From the NCBI RefSeq assembly GCF_013868415.1, contig NZ_JACEMT010000049.1:124001-188000 (forward strand): DNA of 64,000 nt, in the 5' to 3' direction. How positions within the stretch are numbered: the stretch's first letter is position 1; every line of letters starts with the position of its first letter. Position numbers and translations under genes: made by a program. Of this stretch, positions 27,792 through 35,662 are shown piece by piece. The notes beneath the pieces were generated by a model. It had not been told where the DNA came from. It did not search any database and saw only the letters and a list, made by a program, of their open reading frames with translations. Origin of the DNA: Marinobacterium marinum. Lineage in GTDB: Bacteria; Pseudomonadota; Gammaproteobacteria; Pseudomonadales; Balneatricaceae.

Positions 27792-27825
27792 TGCCGGTAA
27801 CTGGGTTTGAATCGGGTATAGTCAG

Positions 27826-27857
27826 CGGGAGGTGCCGGTAACGGGCCTCCCGTTTTT
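27826..27857 (+). terminator. Terminator between qhpB and qhpF
   Basis: Stem CGGGAGG/CCTCCCG with a 13-base loop, followed by five T residues. It lies between the structural genes and the export/processing genes, so the latter are expressed by read-through or from another promoter. Confidence 0.75.
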
Positions 27858-27907
27858 GTTGCCGTGCCTTTCGGCTTGACGCGCAAAATGACAGGAAGGA
27901 ACACAGT

Positions 27908-29635
27908 ATGCTGAACTGGCTGGTGCGTGCGATTCATGCACCTGATCGAAGCCGCCTGGAGCAGGGCTTTCGTTGGCTCTACAGCTTTGTCAAACCGCAG
28001 AGACGGTCCATTGTGGGTTTGTTGGGGCTGTCGTTTATCGGCTCTATGCTGGTGCTGTTGCAACCCTGGTTGACCAAGCTGCTGATCGATGAGGGGCTGT
28101 TGGCCCGTGATTATGGCGTGCTGGTTCAGTTGGCGATTGCCATGATACTGGTCGGTATTTTCAGCACGGCCCTGTCAGGGATCAATCGTTACCTGCATAC
28201 TCGTTTGTCCGGCCGCATTTTGTTTGCTCTGCGCACGGATCTGTATGCGCACTTGCAGCGACTGTCGCCGGGCTTTTTCGGCCAGCGTCGGGTTGGAGAC
28301 CTGTTGTCGCGTATCGACGGTGACGTGGCGGCAATCCAGCGCTTTGCCGTGGATAGTCTGTTTTCGGCCGTGAGCAGCATCATCGGACTGGTCGGTGCGT
28401 TGGTGCTGCTGGTCGCATTGTCCTGGCAGTTGTCGCTGCTGGTGCTGGTGCTGATTCCGCTGGAGGTGATCTGGTTGCGCTGGATGCGCCGCAAGGTCGA
28501 GGTACGCACCCGGGAAATGCGTGAACGATCAGCGGACCTGTCCAGCTTTCTGGTCGAAACCCTGCCGGCGATGAAATTTATCCAGTCCAGTGGCCAGGAA
28601 GCCCGCGAACGCACCCGACTGGGGGGGTTGAATGATAATTATCTGGATAAGCTGCTGCAGTTGCAGGTGACTGAATTCTTTACGCATGCAATCCCCGGCA
28701 CTCTGACGTCTATCACTCGTGCGGCGGCCTTTCTGATCGGGGGTTGGTGGGTGATTCAGGGGCAATGGCAGCTGGGGTCGCTAATCGCCTTTTCCACCTA
28801 CCTTGGCATGGCCACAGGGCCGGTCAACAGCCTGCTGGGGCTGTATGTGGCGATTCAGCGCATGAGCGTCAGTCTGGACCGGGTGAATGAGTTGCGCCAG
28901 TCTGCTGCCGATATTGATTCTCCGGTGGCTCCGCGACCCTTGCCGACGCGGTTGAGCGGTGATATTCGCCTGCAGGGTGTCGGTTTCGCTTATGCCGATC
29001 GTGCACCGGTACTGGAGGGTGTTGATGCCTGGTTGCCGGCGGGCCGGAAGGTGGCGTTATCGGGGGCTTCGGGAGCCGGTAAGTCAACACTGATTGATCT
29101 GTTGCAGCGCCATTATGATCCTGACCGGGGGCAGATCTTGCTGGATGGCATGGATATCCGCACGCTGGAACTGTCCGATCTGCGCCGCTGTGTTGCGGTG
29201 GTATCCCAGGACATTACGCTGTTTCGGGGTTCCCTGGCGGACAACCTGAGGTACGCCTGCCCTGACGCCAGTGATGAACAGGTTCGGCAGGCTGCGCGGG
29301 AGGCGCAGTTGGATGGTTTGATTGAACAGTTGCCCCAAGGGCTGGATACCCCGCTGGGTGAGCGGGGGCAGCAGCTGTCAGGGGGGCAAAAACAGCGTAT
29401 TGCCATTGCTCGGGCTCTATTGCAGCAACCGGTTGTGCTGGTACTGGATGAGGCAACATCGGCGGTGGATGAGGCGACTGAGCGTCATGTGATTGCTGCA
29501 GTGGATCGTCTGTTTGCCGACCGTACCCGCATTCTGATCAGTCATCGTCCTTCAACACTGGAGGGGGCCGATCTGCACCTGCAGTTGCGGCAGGGGCGTG
29601 TGTTCCCGAGGGAGGTGGTGTGTGATGTCAGCTGA
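27908..29635 (+). CDS. qhpF: ABC transporter (fused membrane and ATPase domains) for gamma-subunit export
   Basis: 575 residues from ATG 27908 behind AGGAAGGA. The N-terminal half is a six-helix exporter domain (IVGLLGLSFIGSMLVLLQPWLTKLLIDEG onward). The C-terminal half is a nucleotide-binding domain with Walker A GASGAGKST, Q-loop VSQDITLFRG, signature LSGGQKQR, Walker B VLVLDEATSA and switch SHRPS. It is a half-transporter that acts as a homodimer in the inner membrane. Position in the cluster supports the QhpF role of moving the cross-linked gamma subunit to the periplasm. It overlaps qhpE by 11 bp. Confidence 0.9.
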   Translation: MLNWLVRAIHAPDRSRLEQGFRWLYSFVKPQRRSIVGLLGLSFIGSMLVLLQPWLTKLLIDEGLLARDYGVLVQLAIAMILVGIFSTALSGINRYLHTRLSGRILFALRTDLYAHLQRLSPGFFGQRRVGDLLSRIDGDVAAIQRFAVDSLFSAVSSIIGLVGALVLLVALSWQLSLLVLVLIPLEVIWLRWMRRKVEVRTREMRERSADLSSFLVETLPAMKFIQSSGQEARERTRLGGLNDNYLDKLLQLQVTEFFTHAIPGTLTSITRAAAFLIGGWWVIQGQWQLGSLIAFSTYLGMATGPVNSLLGLYVAIQRMSVSLDRVNELRQSAADIDSPVAPRPLPTRLSGDIRLQGVGFAYADRAPVLEGVDAWLPAGRKVALSGASGAGKSTLIDLLQRHYDPDRGQILLDGMDIRTLELSDLRRCVAVVSQDITLFRGSLADNLRYACPDASDEQVRQAAREAQLDGLIEQLPQGLDTPLGERGQQLSGGQKQRIAIARALLQQPVVLVLDEATSAVDEATERHVIAAVDRLFADRTRILISHRPSTLEGADLHLQLRQGRVFPREVVCDVS

Positions 29636-30311
29636 AACCGTGCGTATTGGAGTGGTGGATTCGGGACACGCAGACCAGCAGCCAGTAGTGGCCGACGCCG
29701 CGTTTCGGCTGGTAGATCAACAGCTGTGGATGACGGAAGCCGATCGGGATGTGTTGGGACATGGCAGTCGAATTATAGAGGTGATTCAGGCGCTGGCACC
29801 TGAAGCGGCGGTGATATCGGCTCAGGTGTTTCATGACCGCTTCACTACAACGGCCGCACAGGTAGCAGCTGCCATTGATTGGCTGGTTGATGAAGGTGTC
29901 GACATCATTAACTTGAGTCTGGGGTTGCGGCAAGACCGAGAATCCTTGCGGCAGGCCTGCAACCGGGCCCTCAAGCGGGGCGTTATCCTGTGTGCATCGA
30001 GCCCGGCTCGGGGCGTGCCGGTGTACCCCGCAGCCTATCCGGGCGTATTTCGCATGACCGGGGACGCACGCTGCTCCCATGATGAAATTTCACACCTGGA
30101 AACCGAGTTTGCCGACTTTGGTGCCTGTGTGCGCCCGCTTGATGACAGTCCGGGACAATCGGGGGCCAGTCTGGGGTGTGCGCATTTGAGCGCTCACCTG
30201 GCGAAGTATGTGCGAAGCAGGCAGTCCCCCGGTTTGAGCAATGCACGAGACTGGCTCATTCAACAAGCATGTTATCGAGGGCCTGAGCGCCGAGGACAGA
30301 CAAATGCCTGA
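29625..30311 (+). CDS. qhpE: Subtilisin-like serine protease, removes the QhpC leader
   Basis: 228 residues from ATG 29625 (GGAGG upstream). It is a compact subtilase without pro-domain or signal peptide, hence cytoplasmic. Catalytic triad: D12 (VVDSGHAD), H46 (LGHGSRI) and S182 (GASLGCAHLSA). It matches QhpE, which cuts the 28-residue leader from the gamma-subunit precursor. It overlaps qhpF by 11 bp and qhpG by 8 bp, so the three are tightly coupled. About 228 residues is short for subtilases, as expected for this specialised group. Confidence 0.9.
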   Translation: MSAETVRIGVVDSGHADQQPVVADAAFRLVDQQLWMTEADRDVLGHGSRIIEVIQALAPEAAVISAQVFHDRFTTTAAQVAAAIDWLVDEGVDIINLSLGLRQDRESLRQACNRALKRGVILCASSPARGVPVYPAAYPGVFRMTGDARCSHDEISHLETEFADFGACVRPLDDSPGQSGASLGCAHLSAHLAKYVRSRQSPGLSNARDWLIQQACYRGPERRGQTNA

Positions 30312-31632
30312 AGAACATATTCTGGTATTGGGAGGCGGTCCCGCCGGCAGTGCCGTCGCGATAGGGTTGAGTCGGATGGGGTATGCCGTGACACTGGTGG
30401 GCGAGCCTCGACCGTTTGATGCGGTGGAAGGGGTTTCCGAGCGGGTTATTCAGGGGATGAAAAGTGCGGGCTTTGAACGTGCACTGGAGGTGGTCGGGGG
30501 GGCTTCGCCGCGTCAGGTGACCTGGAGCGGGTCTACGAATGCGGCGAATACTGAACACCTGGTGCCCCGACAGGCCTTTGACCAGGCTTTGCTGCAGGAC
30601 CTGGCACAGCAGGGGGTGAGGGTGCTTCGAGGGCGGGTGTTGAGTTGTCGCGTCACTGAGATGGGGCATCAGGCTCAGGTTCGGCTGGAAGCCGGAGGCG
30701 AGCAGGTCGTGTCGGCAGCCTTTCTGGTGGAAGCGCGAGGTCGGGCTGCTCCGGCAGCCGGTATTCCTCGAGTCAAAGGCACGCACACGGTGTCCTTGTT
30801 GCAATACTGGCAGGGGCCCGAGGCTATGCCTTGTACGGCGATACAAAGCTTTGCAGATGGATGGGCCTGGTTGGCCCGGCGCAAGAATGGTCGTCGTTAC
30901 CTGCAGCTGACGCTGGATGTGGCCGGCACTCAACTGCCGCCCAAGCAAGGGCTGAGTGACTGGTGTCGGGAACGGTTTGCGCAACTGGAACAGGCTGAAC
31001 CTTTCATGCACGCATCCGAGCCGGTGGGTGAGGTCTATGCCAGGACCAGTGCTCCGGTACTCTGTGAGCAGAGTGCCGGGGCGAACTGGATTCGGGTCGG
31101 TGATGCTGCCATGGCTGTAGACCCGTTGTCCGGGAACGGCATTTTTCAGGCCCTGTCCTCGGCATTGCAGGCTCCCGCAGTCGTGAATACTTTGATGCGT
31201 CACCCTGAACGAGCGGCGTTGGCTCAGGCATTTCATGAAGCCCGGATGGAAGGCCTGTTTTATCGTTTCGCCCGTATCGGACGTGATTTCTATGCGCAAG
31301 AACAACAATGGCCGCAAACGCCGTTTTGGCGGGCGCGCAGCCAGTGGCCGGATACATGTCCCATGCATGAGGCGATTACGCCGGAGCAGGTAACAACGGA
31401 GTGGCGCCCGGTGGTGCGGGAGGGGTTGATTGAGCAAGCACATGTGGTCGTAACGCCTGATCAGCCGTTGGGAGTCTGGCATCTGAATGGTGTGCGTTTG
31501 GCACCGCTGTTGGATGCCATACGGGCTGCGCCGGCGCTGCCCCCGGAGCAGGTTCTGTCGCACCTGCTGGGAGAAGAAAAAGCTGTGCTGATGACGCGCT
31601 GGATGCGGCAGCAGGGCTGGCTGGCAAGCTGA
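30304..31632 (+). CDS. qhpG: FAD-dependent monooxygenase for CTQ formation
   Basis: 442 residues from ATG 30304, chosen because GAGGA lies seven bases upstream and the dinucleotide motif GGGPAGSA falls at residues 10-17. The in-frame ATG at 30241 would overlap qhpE by 71 bp. The second FAD motif is RVGDAAMAVDPLSGNGIFQAL. The family is the tryptophan-halogenase/p-hydroxybenzoate-hydroxylase-like flavoproteins. By cluster position it is QhpG, which hydroxylates the gamma-subunit Trp (W71 of the precursor) as the first step to tryptophylquinone. It ends 2 bp from the convergent HPP gene. Confidence 0.88.
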   Translation: MPEEHILVLGGGPAGSAVAIGLSRMGYAVTLVGEPRPFDAVEGVSERVIQGMKSAGFERALEVVGGASPRQVTWSGSTNAANTEHLVPRQAFDQALLQDLAQQGVRVLRGRVLSCRVTEMGHQAQVRLEAGGEQVVSAAFLVEARGRAAPAAGIPRVKGTHTVSLLQYWQGPEAMPCTAIQSFADGWAWLARRKNGRRYLQLTLDVAGTQLPPKQGLSDWCRERFAQLEQAEPFMHASEPVGEVYARTSAPVLCEQSAGANWIRVGDAAMAVDPLSGNGIFQALSSALQAPAVVNTLMRHPERAALAQAFHEARMEGLFYRFARIGRDFYAQEQQWPQTPFWRARSQWPDTCPMHEAITPEQVTTEWRPVVREGLIEQAHVVVTPDQPLGVWHLNGVRLAPLLDAIRAAPALPPEQVLSHLLGEEKAVLMTRWMRQQGWLAS

Positions 31633-31634
31633 GT

Positions 31635-32117
31635 TCAGAACCAGCGAACCGGGTAAGGATGGCCGGACACGAAGCGGTGATACAGGTAGCCGAATAGCAC
31701 AATTACCAGCGTTCCCGCTGCCACCGGGTTGAACAGGAAAGTCCAGTGCTCACCGGCCAACATGATCAGCAGGGGGTTGGCGCCGGCCGGAGGGTGAATG
31801 GTATGGGTCAGCATCATCAGCATGACCGAGAGGCCGACGGCCGCGCCCAGTGACCAGGCATTCACCCCCCAGAGAGTCGCCATCAGCAGACCGACCAGTG
31901 CGGTCAACAGATGCCCGGCAATGATGTTGCGCGGCTGTGCCAAAGGGCTGCCGGGCAGCGCAAACAAGATCACCATGGTCGCACCGAAGGGCGCCATCAG
32001 CCACAGGACATGGTGAAGGGTTCCCAGCAATCCCAGGACGGTAATGCACAGGCAGGCACCGAAACCGGCCAGCAGGGCGTTTTTATAAAGGATCCGCGGT
32101 GAGTTGGTACTGTTCAT
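31635..32117 (-). CDS. HPP family integral membrane protein
   Basis: 160 residues with four hydrophobic helices. The HPP signature is LTHTIHPPAGANPLLIML, and an APFGATMVILFALPGSPLAQPRN segment is typical of PF04982. In plants and cyanobacteria HPP proteins have been linked to nitrite transport; in proteobacteria the function is open. It is divergent from a TetR regulator, with two operator-like palindromes between them, so it is probably the regulated target. Confidence 0.85.
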   Translation of the reverse strand: MNSTNSPRILYKNALLAGFGACLCITVLGLLGTLHHVLWLMAPFGATMVILFALPGSPLAQPRNIIAGHLLTALVGLLMATLWGVNAWSLGAAVGLSVMLMMLTHTIHPPAGANPLLIMLAGEHWTFLFNPVAAGTLVIVLFGYLYHRFVSGHPYPVRWF

Positions 32118-32134
32118 GGTGGTTTCTCATCAAG

Positions 32135-32173
32135 GTAGACAGATTGGTCTGCATGGTAGACAGGGTTGTCTAC
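32135..32173. promoter_or_regulatory. Tandem TetR-type operators between the HPP and TetR genes
   Basis: A perfect 7+4+7 palindrome GTAGACA-GGGT-TGTCTAC at 32156-32173. A second, 5/7-matching copy GTAGACA-GATT-GGTCTGC lies at 32135-32152, exactly 21 bp away (two helical turns). The position between divergent genes fits repression of both by the TetR protein. Confidence 0.75.
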
Positions 32174-32213
32174 TCATGTCAATATGTCTTTACTTTGAAG
32201 CGGGAGAGTCTGA

Positions 32214-32783
32214 ATGGATAAGCGAGAACAGCTGGTTGTCAGCGCCTTTGAACTCTTCTACCGCGAGGGTGTGCATGCGGTGGGGATCAACCGTGTCTTG
32301 AGCGAGTCGGGGGTCGCGAAGAAAACGCTGTATCATCATTTTGCCGGCAAGGAAGAGTTGGTCGCGGCGACGGTTTTGTATCGGCATCAATACTATATGG
32401 CATGGCTGGGTGAACATCTGGCGCGTGCTGCCCCTGGACGTATGGCGCTGCAGGCCATGTTTTCTGCCCTGGATGCCTGGTTCAACCTGAATGATCCGGC
32501 GATGCCGGTGTTCCACGGCTGCTACTTCATCAACGTAAGTGCTGAATTTGGTGCGCAGGGGCACCCGCTACATCGACAGTGCGCTGCTCACAAGACGGAG
32601 CTGAAAGCGCTGATCGGCCAGCATCTGGCCCTGTTCATTGCTGACGCCGACAGGGTGGGGTATTTGCAGGAGGCGATTGCCCTGCTTCAGGAGGGGGCGA
32701 TCGTGCAGGCCCATGTGACAGGTGACAGCGACGCTGCGGCCAAGGCCTGGCAGGTCGTGGAACAATTGCTGCCCGAGTTCTGA
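32214..32783 (+). CDS. TetR family transcriptional regulator
   Basis: 189 residues from ATG 32214 with GGGAG upstream. The N-terminal HTH is VGINRVLSESGVAKKTLYHHFAGKEELV, standard for TetR. The C-terminal ligand domain is of the AcrR/TetR_C_33 style (FHGCYFINVSAEFGAQGHPLH). It is divergent from the HPP gene and probably binds the two palindromes at 32135-32173, controlling itself and HPP. The ligand is unknown. Confidence 0.9.
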   Translation: MDKREQLVVSAFELFYREGVHAVGINRVLSESGVAKKTLYHHFAGKEELVAATVLYRHQYYMAWLGEHLARAAPGRMALQAMFSALDAWFNLNDPAMPVFHGCYFINVSAEFGAQGHPLHRQCAAHKTELKALIGQHLALFIADADRVGYLQEAIALLQEGAIVQAHVTGDSDAAAKAWQVVEQLLPEF

Positions 32784-32845
32784 ATCACATCATCCTGTCC
32801 GTAAGGGAAGCCAGTGGCGGTCGGTGGCGGTATACTCCGCCGTTT

Positions 32846-32864
32846 CGCCCCGGTTATCGGGGCG
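32846..32864. other. Hairpin palindrome ahead of the 32892 gene
   Basis: CGCCCCG-GTTAT-CGGGGCG, a 7-bp perfect stem 27 bp before the ATG. Without a T-tract it is not a clear terminator; it may be a leader structure or regulator site. Confidence 0.4.
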
Positions 32865-32891
32865 TCAGACAATCGGATGACAAGCGAGTAG

Positions 32892-33341
32892 ATGATGAGC
32901 CTGATCTGGAATGAAACGGTCGAAACCAATCCTTTTATGGCACTTTCCTCTGATGAAGACGGTTGCACCTTTCATGCGACCGAGTCGTCGTCGGCAGACG
33001 ATGAAGCGCTGAAGCAGGATGTAGAGGCTTGTCTGGATAAGGCGGTGTCCTTGTTGAATGCCAATGTCCGAAATGAGTCGCTGTATTTCTTCGTTGAGTG
33101 GCATCCGGCCCAGTCCGTGTTGAAAATGCTGGTCACCGGGACAGATAAGGTCTGTCAGGCTCAGACAATACCTGTTTGTCGTTTTGCGGCGGTCGATGCC
33201 GAGCGTGCTGCTCAGGTCGAATTTGTCGAGCTGATGAAGTTTTGGATCAAGGATTATTTGTCATTGGTGCCGGGCTTCATGGACTTTTCACTGGTGGCCA
33301 TGTTTACGGATACGGACCGGGATCGGGCTCGACTGGTGTAA
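32892..33341 (+). CDS. Hypothetical cytoplasmic protein
   Basis: 149 residues from ATG 32892 (ATG 32895 follows directly). No signal peptide or membrane segment, acidic overall, with mixed alpha/beta character (ESLYFFVEWHPAQSVLKMLVT). No family recognised. It lies 12 bp before a small membrane protein and is probably co-transcribed with it and sfsA. Codon use resembles that of its neighbours, so I take it as real. Confidence 0.65.
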   Translation: MMSLIWNETVETNPFMALSSDEDGCTFHATESSSADDEALKQDVEACLDKAVSLLNANVRNESLYFFVEWHPAQSVLKMLVTGTDKVCQAQTIPVCRFAAVDAERAAQVEFVELMKFWIKDYLSLVPGFMDFSLVAMFTDTDRDRARLV

Positions 33342-33353
33342 CAGGAGTCGGGG

Positions 33354-33785
33354 GTGAAGCAGTTCATCAGTTTGCAAGGGTGTGTGATTCTGCTGGCGTT
33401 GTTGTCACTTCTGATCGTGTTCCTGCCGGCAGGCCTGTTGTGGCTCTGGGGGCTGGTCGAGTGGTTGTGGAGTGACCCCGTCTCGCTGGATGAGCTGGCA
33501 GGGATGGCGCTCCCGCTGGTGTACTGGAGCAGCGTGTATGTCACGTTGAGCTTTGCAAGCTTGCTGTGCCGGCATCTGCAGGGGCGGCCCGTTATGCGCC
33601 TGGGATATGTGCCGGCACTGCTGGTCGGCAGCGGTCTGAGCGGTTGGTTGTGCTACGGTCTGTTGATGGGGCCGCCGTCCGAATACCGGGGTGTACTGCT
33701 TGCCCTGTTGGTGTGGCCCTTGCTCTGTGTCGCGCAGATTTTTGCTTATGCGCGCGTATCCAATCCCGAATCGTCCGGAGGTTAA
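33354..33785 (+). CDS. Small inner-membrane protein, unknown function
   Basis: 143 residues from GTG 33354, with AGGAG six bases upstream. About four hydrophobic helices (CVILLALLSLLIVFLPAGLLWLWGL; ALPLVYWSSVYVTLSFASLL; VPALLVGSGLSGWLCYGLLM; VLLALLVWPLLCVAQIFAYA). No family recognised. It lies between the 32892 gene and sfsA with only 1 bp before the latter, implying one operon. Confidence 0.65.
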   Translation: MKQFISLQGCVILLALLSLLIVFLPAGLLWLWGLVEWLWSDPVSLDELAGMALPLVYWSSVYVTLSFASLLCRHLQGRPVMRLGYVPALLVGSGLSGWLCYGLLMGPPSEYRGVLLALLVWPLLCVAQIFAYARVSNPESSGG

Positions 33786-33786
33786 T

Positions 33787-34509
33787 GTGCATTTTGATCC
33801 CCCGTTGGAGGCTGTCACGCTGTTGCGTCGGTACAAACGCTTTCTGGCCGATGTGCGCCGTGCGGACGGCAGTGAAATGACGGTTCACTGTCCGAATACC
33901 GGCTCCATGCGCAACTGTGTGCTGCCAGGCGTTGAGCAGCGGGCCTTGATATCGGACAGTGCCAATCTCAAGCGTAAATATCGCTATACCCTTGAGGCCT
34001 TGCAAGTGGCTCACGGGCACTGGGTCGGCGTCAATACCAGCCGTACCAATGCTCTGGTTGAAGAAGCCGTGCGTTCCGGGCGCATTACTGAACTGGCGCC
34101 GAAGAGCGGTGTTGAGCGTGAGGTGAAGTATGGCGACAGCCGGTTTGATTTGGCATTGGGTGAGCGGCAGGCTCCCCATACCTATATAGAGGTTAAAAAT
34201 GTGACGCTGGGGCCGGGGCCTGATCAGGAAGATGACGGCATTATCGCCTTTCCCGATTCGATAACCGAGCGCGGCCAAAAGCATTTGCAGACCCTGATGC
34301 AGGTGGCGGCGGAAGGCAAGCAGGCGGTGTTGCTGTTTTGTGTGCAGCACTCCGGGGCCCAGGTGGTCCGCCCGGCCGACGAGATCGATCGGCGCTATGG
34401 TGAGCTCTTGCGTCAGGCGGTGGGTCAAGGGGTGCGGGTGCTGGCCTGGAAAACGGTCCTGTCACCGCAGGAATGTACGTTGCTGGAACCCTTGCCGGTC
34501 CATCTGTGA
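33787..34509 (+). CDS. sfsA: SfsA family DNA/RNA nuclease-like protein
   Basis: 240 residues from GTG 33787, with CCGGAGG five bases upstream; E. coli SfsA has 234. Recognised by LLRRYKRFLADVRRADG, VHCPNTGSMRNC, YRYTLEALQVAHGHWVGVNTSRTN and YIEVKNVTLG. The last resembles a PD-(D/E)xK nuclease core (D...ExK). SfsA was first described in sugar-fermentation stimulation, and its physiological role is still unclear. It starts 1 bp after the preceding membrane-protein gene. Confidence 0.92.
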   Translation: MHFDPPLEAVTLLRRYKRFLADVRRADGSEMTVHCPNTGSMRNCVLPGVEQRALISDSANLKRKYRYTLEALQVAHGHWVGVNTSRTNALVEEAVRSGRITELAPKSGVEREVKYGDSRFDLALGERQAPHTYIEVKNVTLGPGPDQEDDGIIAFPDSITERGQKHLQTLMQVAAEGKQAVLLFCVQHSGAQVVRPADEIDRRYGELLRQAVGQGVRVLAWKTVLSPQECTLLEPLPVHL

Positions 34510-34584
34510 ACGGATAATACAGACATAGGCAGGCACTGTCGGTATTATATGCTTCGTATATGTTTTATATATGGAGTGTAAGGT

Positions 34585-34797
34585 TTGGGCATTGTCAAAA
34601 TTTCCGATGAGCTGCATGAAGAGGTCCGTAAGGCCAGTGGCGTGATGTCGCGTTCAATCAATTCACAGGCCGAATTCTGGATCAAGATCGGTATGCAGGC
34701 GGAATTGAATCCTCAGCTGACGTTTCAGGAGCTGATTCAGGCATGGTTTCGCAGTGAAAATATCGGTGTGCCGGAGGGTGAAACATGTCAAAAGTGA
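34585..34797 (+). CDS. ParD-like small DNA-binding protein
   Basis: 70 residues from TTG 34585 (GGAG eight bases upstream, no in-frame ATG). The sequence MGIVKISDELHEEVRKASGVMSRSINSQAEFWIKIGMQAE is a ribbon-helix-helix-like fold of the ParD_like family (PF11903). It overlaps the start of a type I methionine aminopeptidase gene by 13 bp. This is not a classical toxin-antitoxin pair, as no ParE-like toxin is present. The upstream region is AT-rich with several TATAT stretches, suitable for a promoter and autoregulation. Confidence 0.75.
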   Translation: MGIVKISDELHEEVRKASGVMSRSINSQAEFWIKIGMQAELNPQLTFQELIQAWFRSENIGVPEGETCQK

Positions 34798-35561
34798 TGA
34801 TTAAAACAGCAGAGGAAATTGCCCTGATGCGTGAATCCGGGCGTCTGCTGGCTCAGGTGTTTGTCATGCTGGACGACTTCGTGAAGCCCGGTGTTTCCAC
34901 GCTGGATATTGATGCGCGAGTGGAAGAGTTCATTACCCAAGAGCTTAAGGCGCGCCCGGCCAGCAAGGGACAGTATGATTTTCCATTCTGTCTGAATACC
35001 TCGCCCAATGAAGTAGTATGTCATGGCATGCCCAGTGAGCGGGATATTGTACGGCCACAGGACATTATCAACCTGGATATTACGCTGGAAAAGGATGGTT
35101 TTATCGCGGACTCCAGCAAGATGTATGTCATGCCTGAAGCGTCCGCAGCGGCGCGTCGACTGGTACAAACCGCGTACCGGGCCATGTGGGCGGGTATTCG
35201 CACCGTGCGTCCGGGGGCAACGCTGGGCGATGTTGGTCATGCCGTACAAAGTATGGCGGAGAGCAAAGGCTACTCGGTCGTGCGTGAATACTGCGGCCAC
35301 GGTATCGGCCGTGACATGCACGAAGCGCCGGATGTGTTGCATTATGGTCGCCCCGGGGCCGGGATGGTATTGCAGGAAGGTATGACCTTCACGATTGAGC
35401 CGATGATCAATCAGGGCACCGCCAGAACCCGGACGCGCAAGGATGGCTGGACTGTGGTAACGCTGGACAGGAAATTGTCGGCGCAAACGGAGCACACGGT
35501 ACTGGTGACCGAGACAGGCTATGAAGTGCTGACGTTAAGGCCGGAAGAACGCCAGTCCTGA
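34785..35561 (+). CDS. map: Type I methionine aminopeptidase
   Basis: 258 residues. It removes the initiator methionine from new proteins. All five metal ligands of the dinuclear site can be seen: D in NLDIT, D in IADSSKMYV, H in CGHGIGRDMHEAP, E in FTIEPM and E in AQTEHTVLVT. It overlaps the ParD-like gene by 13 bp. Its position away from rpsB/tsf, where the housekeeping map usually sits, suggests a second, non-housekeeping copy; this is inference, as the rest of the genome is not visible. Confidence 0.92.
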   Translation: MSKVMIKTAEEIALMRESGRLLAQVFVMLDDFVKPGVSTLDIDARVEEFITQELKARPASKGQYDFPFCLNTSPNEVVCHGMPSERDIVRPQDIINLDITLEKDGFIADSSKMYVMPEASAAARRLVQTAYRAMWAGIRTVRPGATLGDVGHAVQSMAESKGYSVVREYCGHGIGRDMHEAPDVLHYGRPGAGMVLQEGMTFTIEPMINQGTARTRTRKDGWTVVTLDRKLSAQTEHTVLVTETGYEVLTLRPEERQS

Positions 35562-35662
35562 AACGTCGGCATCACGGTTTCACGTCATCGGGACTTCGAT
35601 TTGGCCGTCGGGCTGATTATGATGGCAGCTGATCAACTATGGAAGGGTGAGGCTGCCGATTG

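Noticed and set aside
32831-32836. TATACT as a -10 box before the 32892 gene
   Set aside because: No -35-like sequence is found at the right distance.
34585-35561. ParD-like/Map pair as a classical toxin-antitoxin module
   Set aside because: The second gene is an intact methionine aminopeptidase with all five metal ligands, not a ParE-type toxin.
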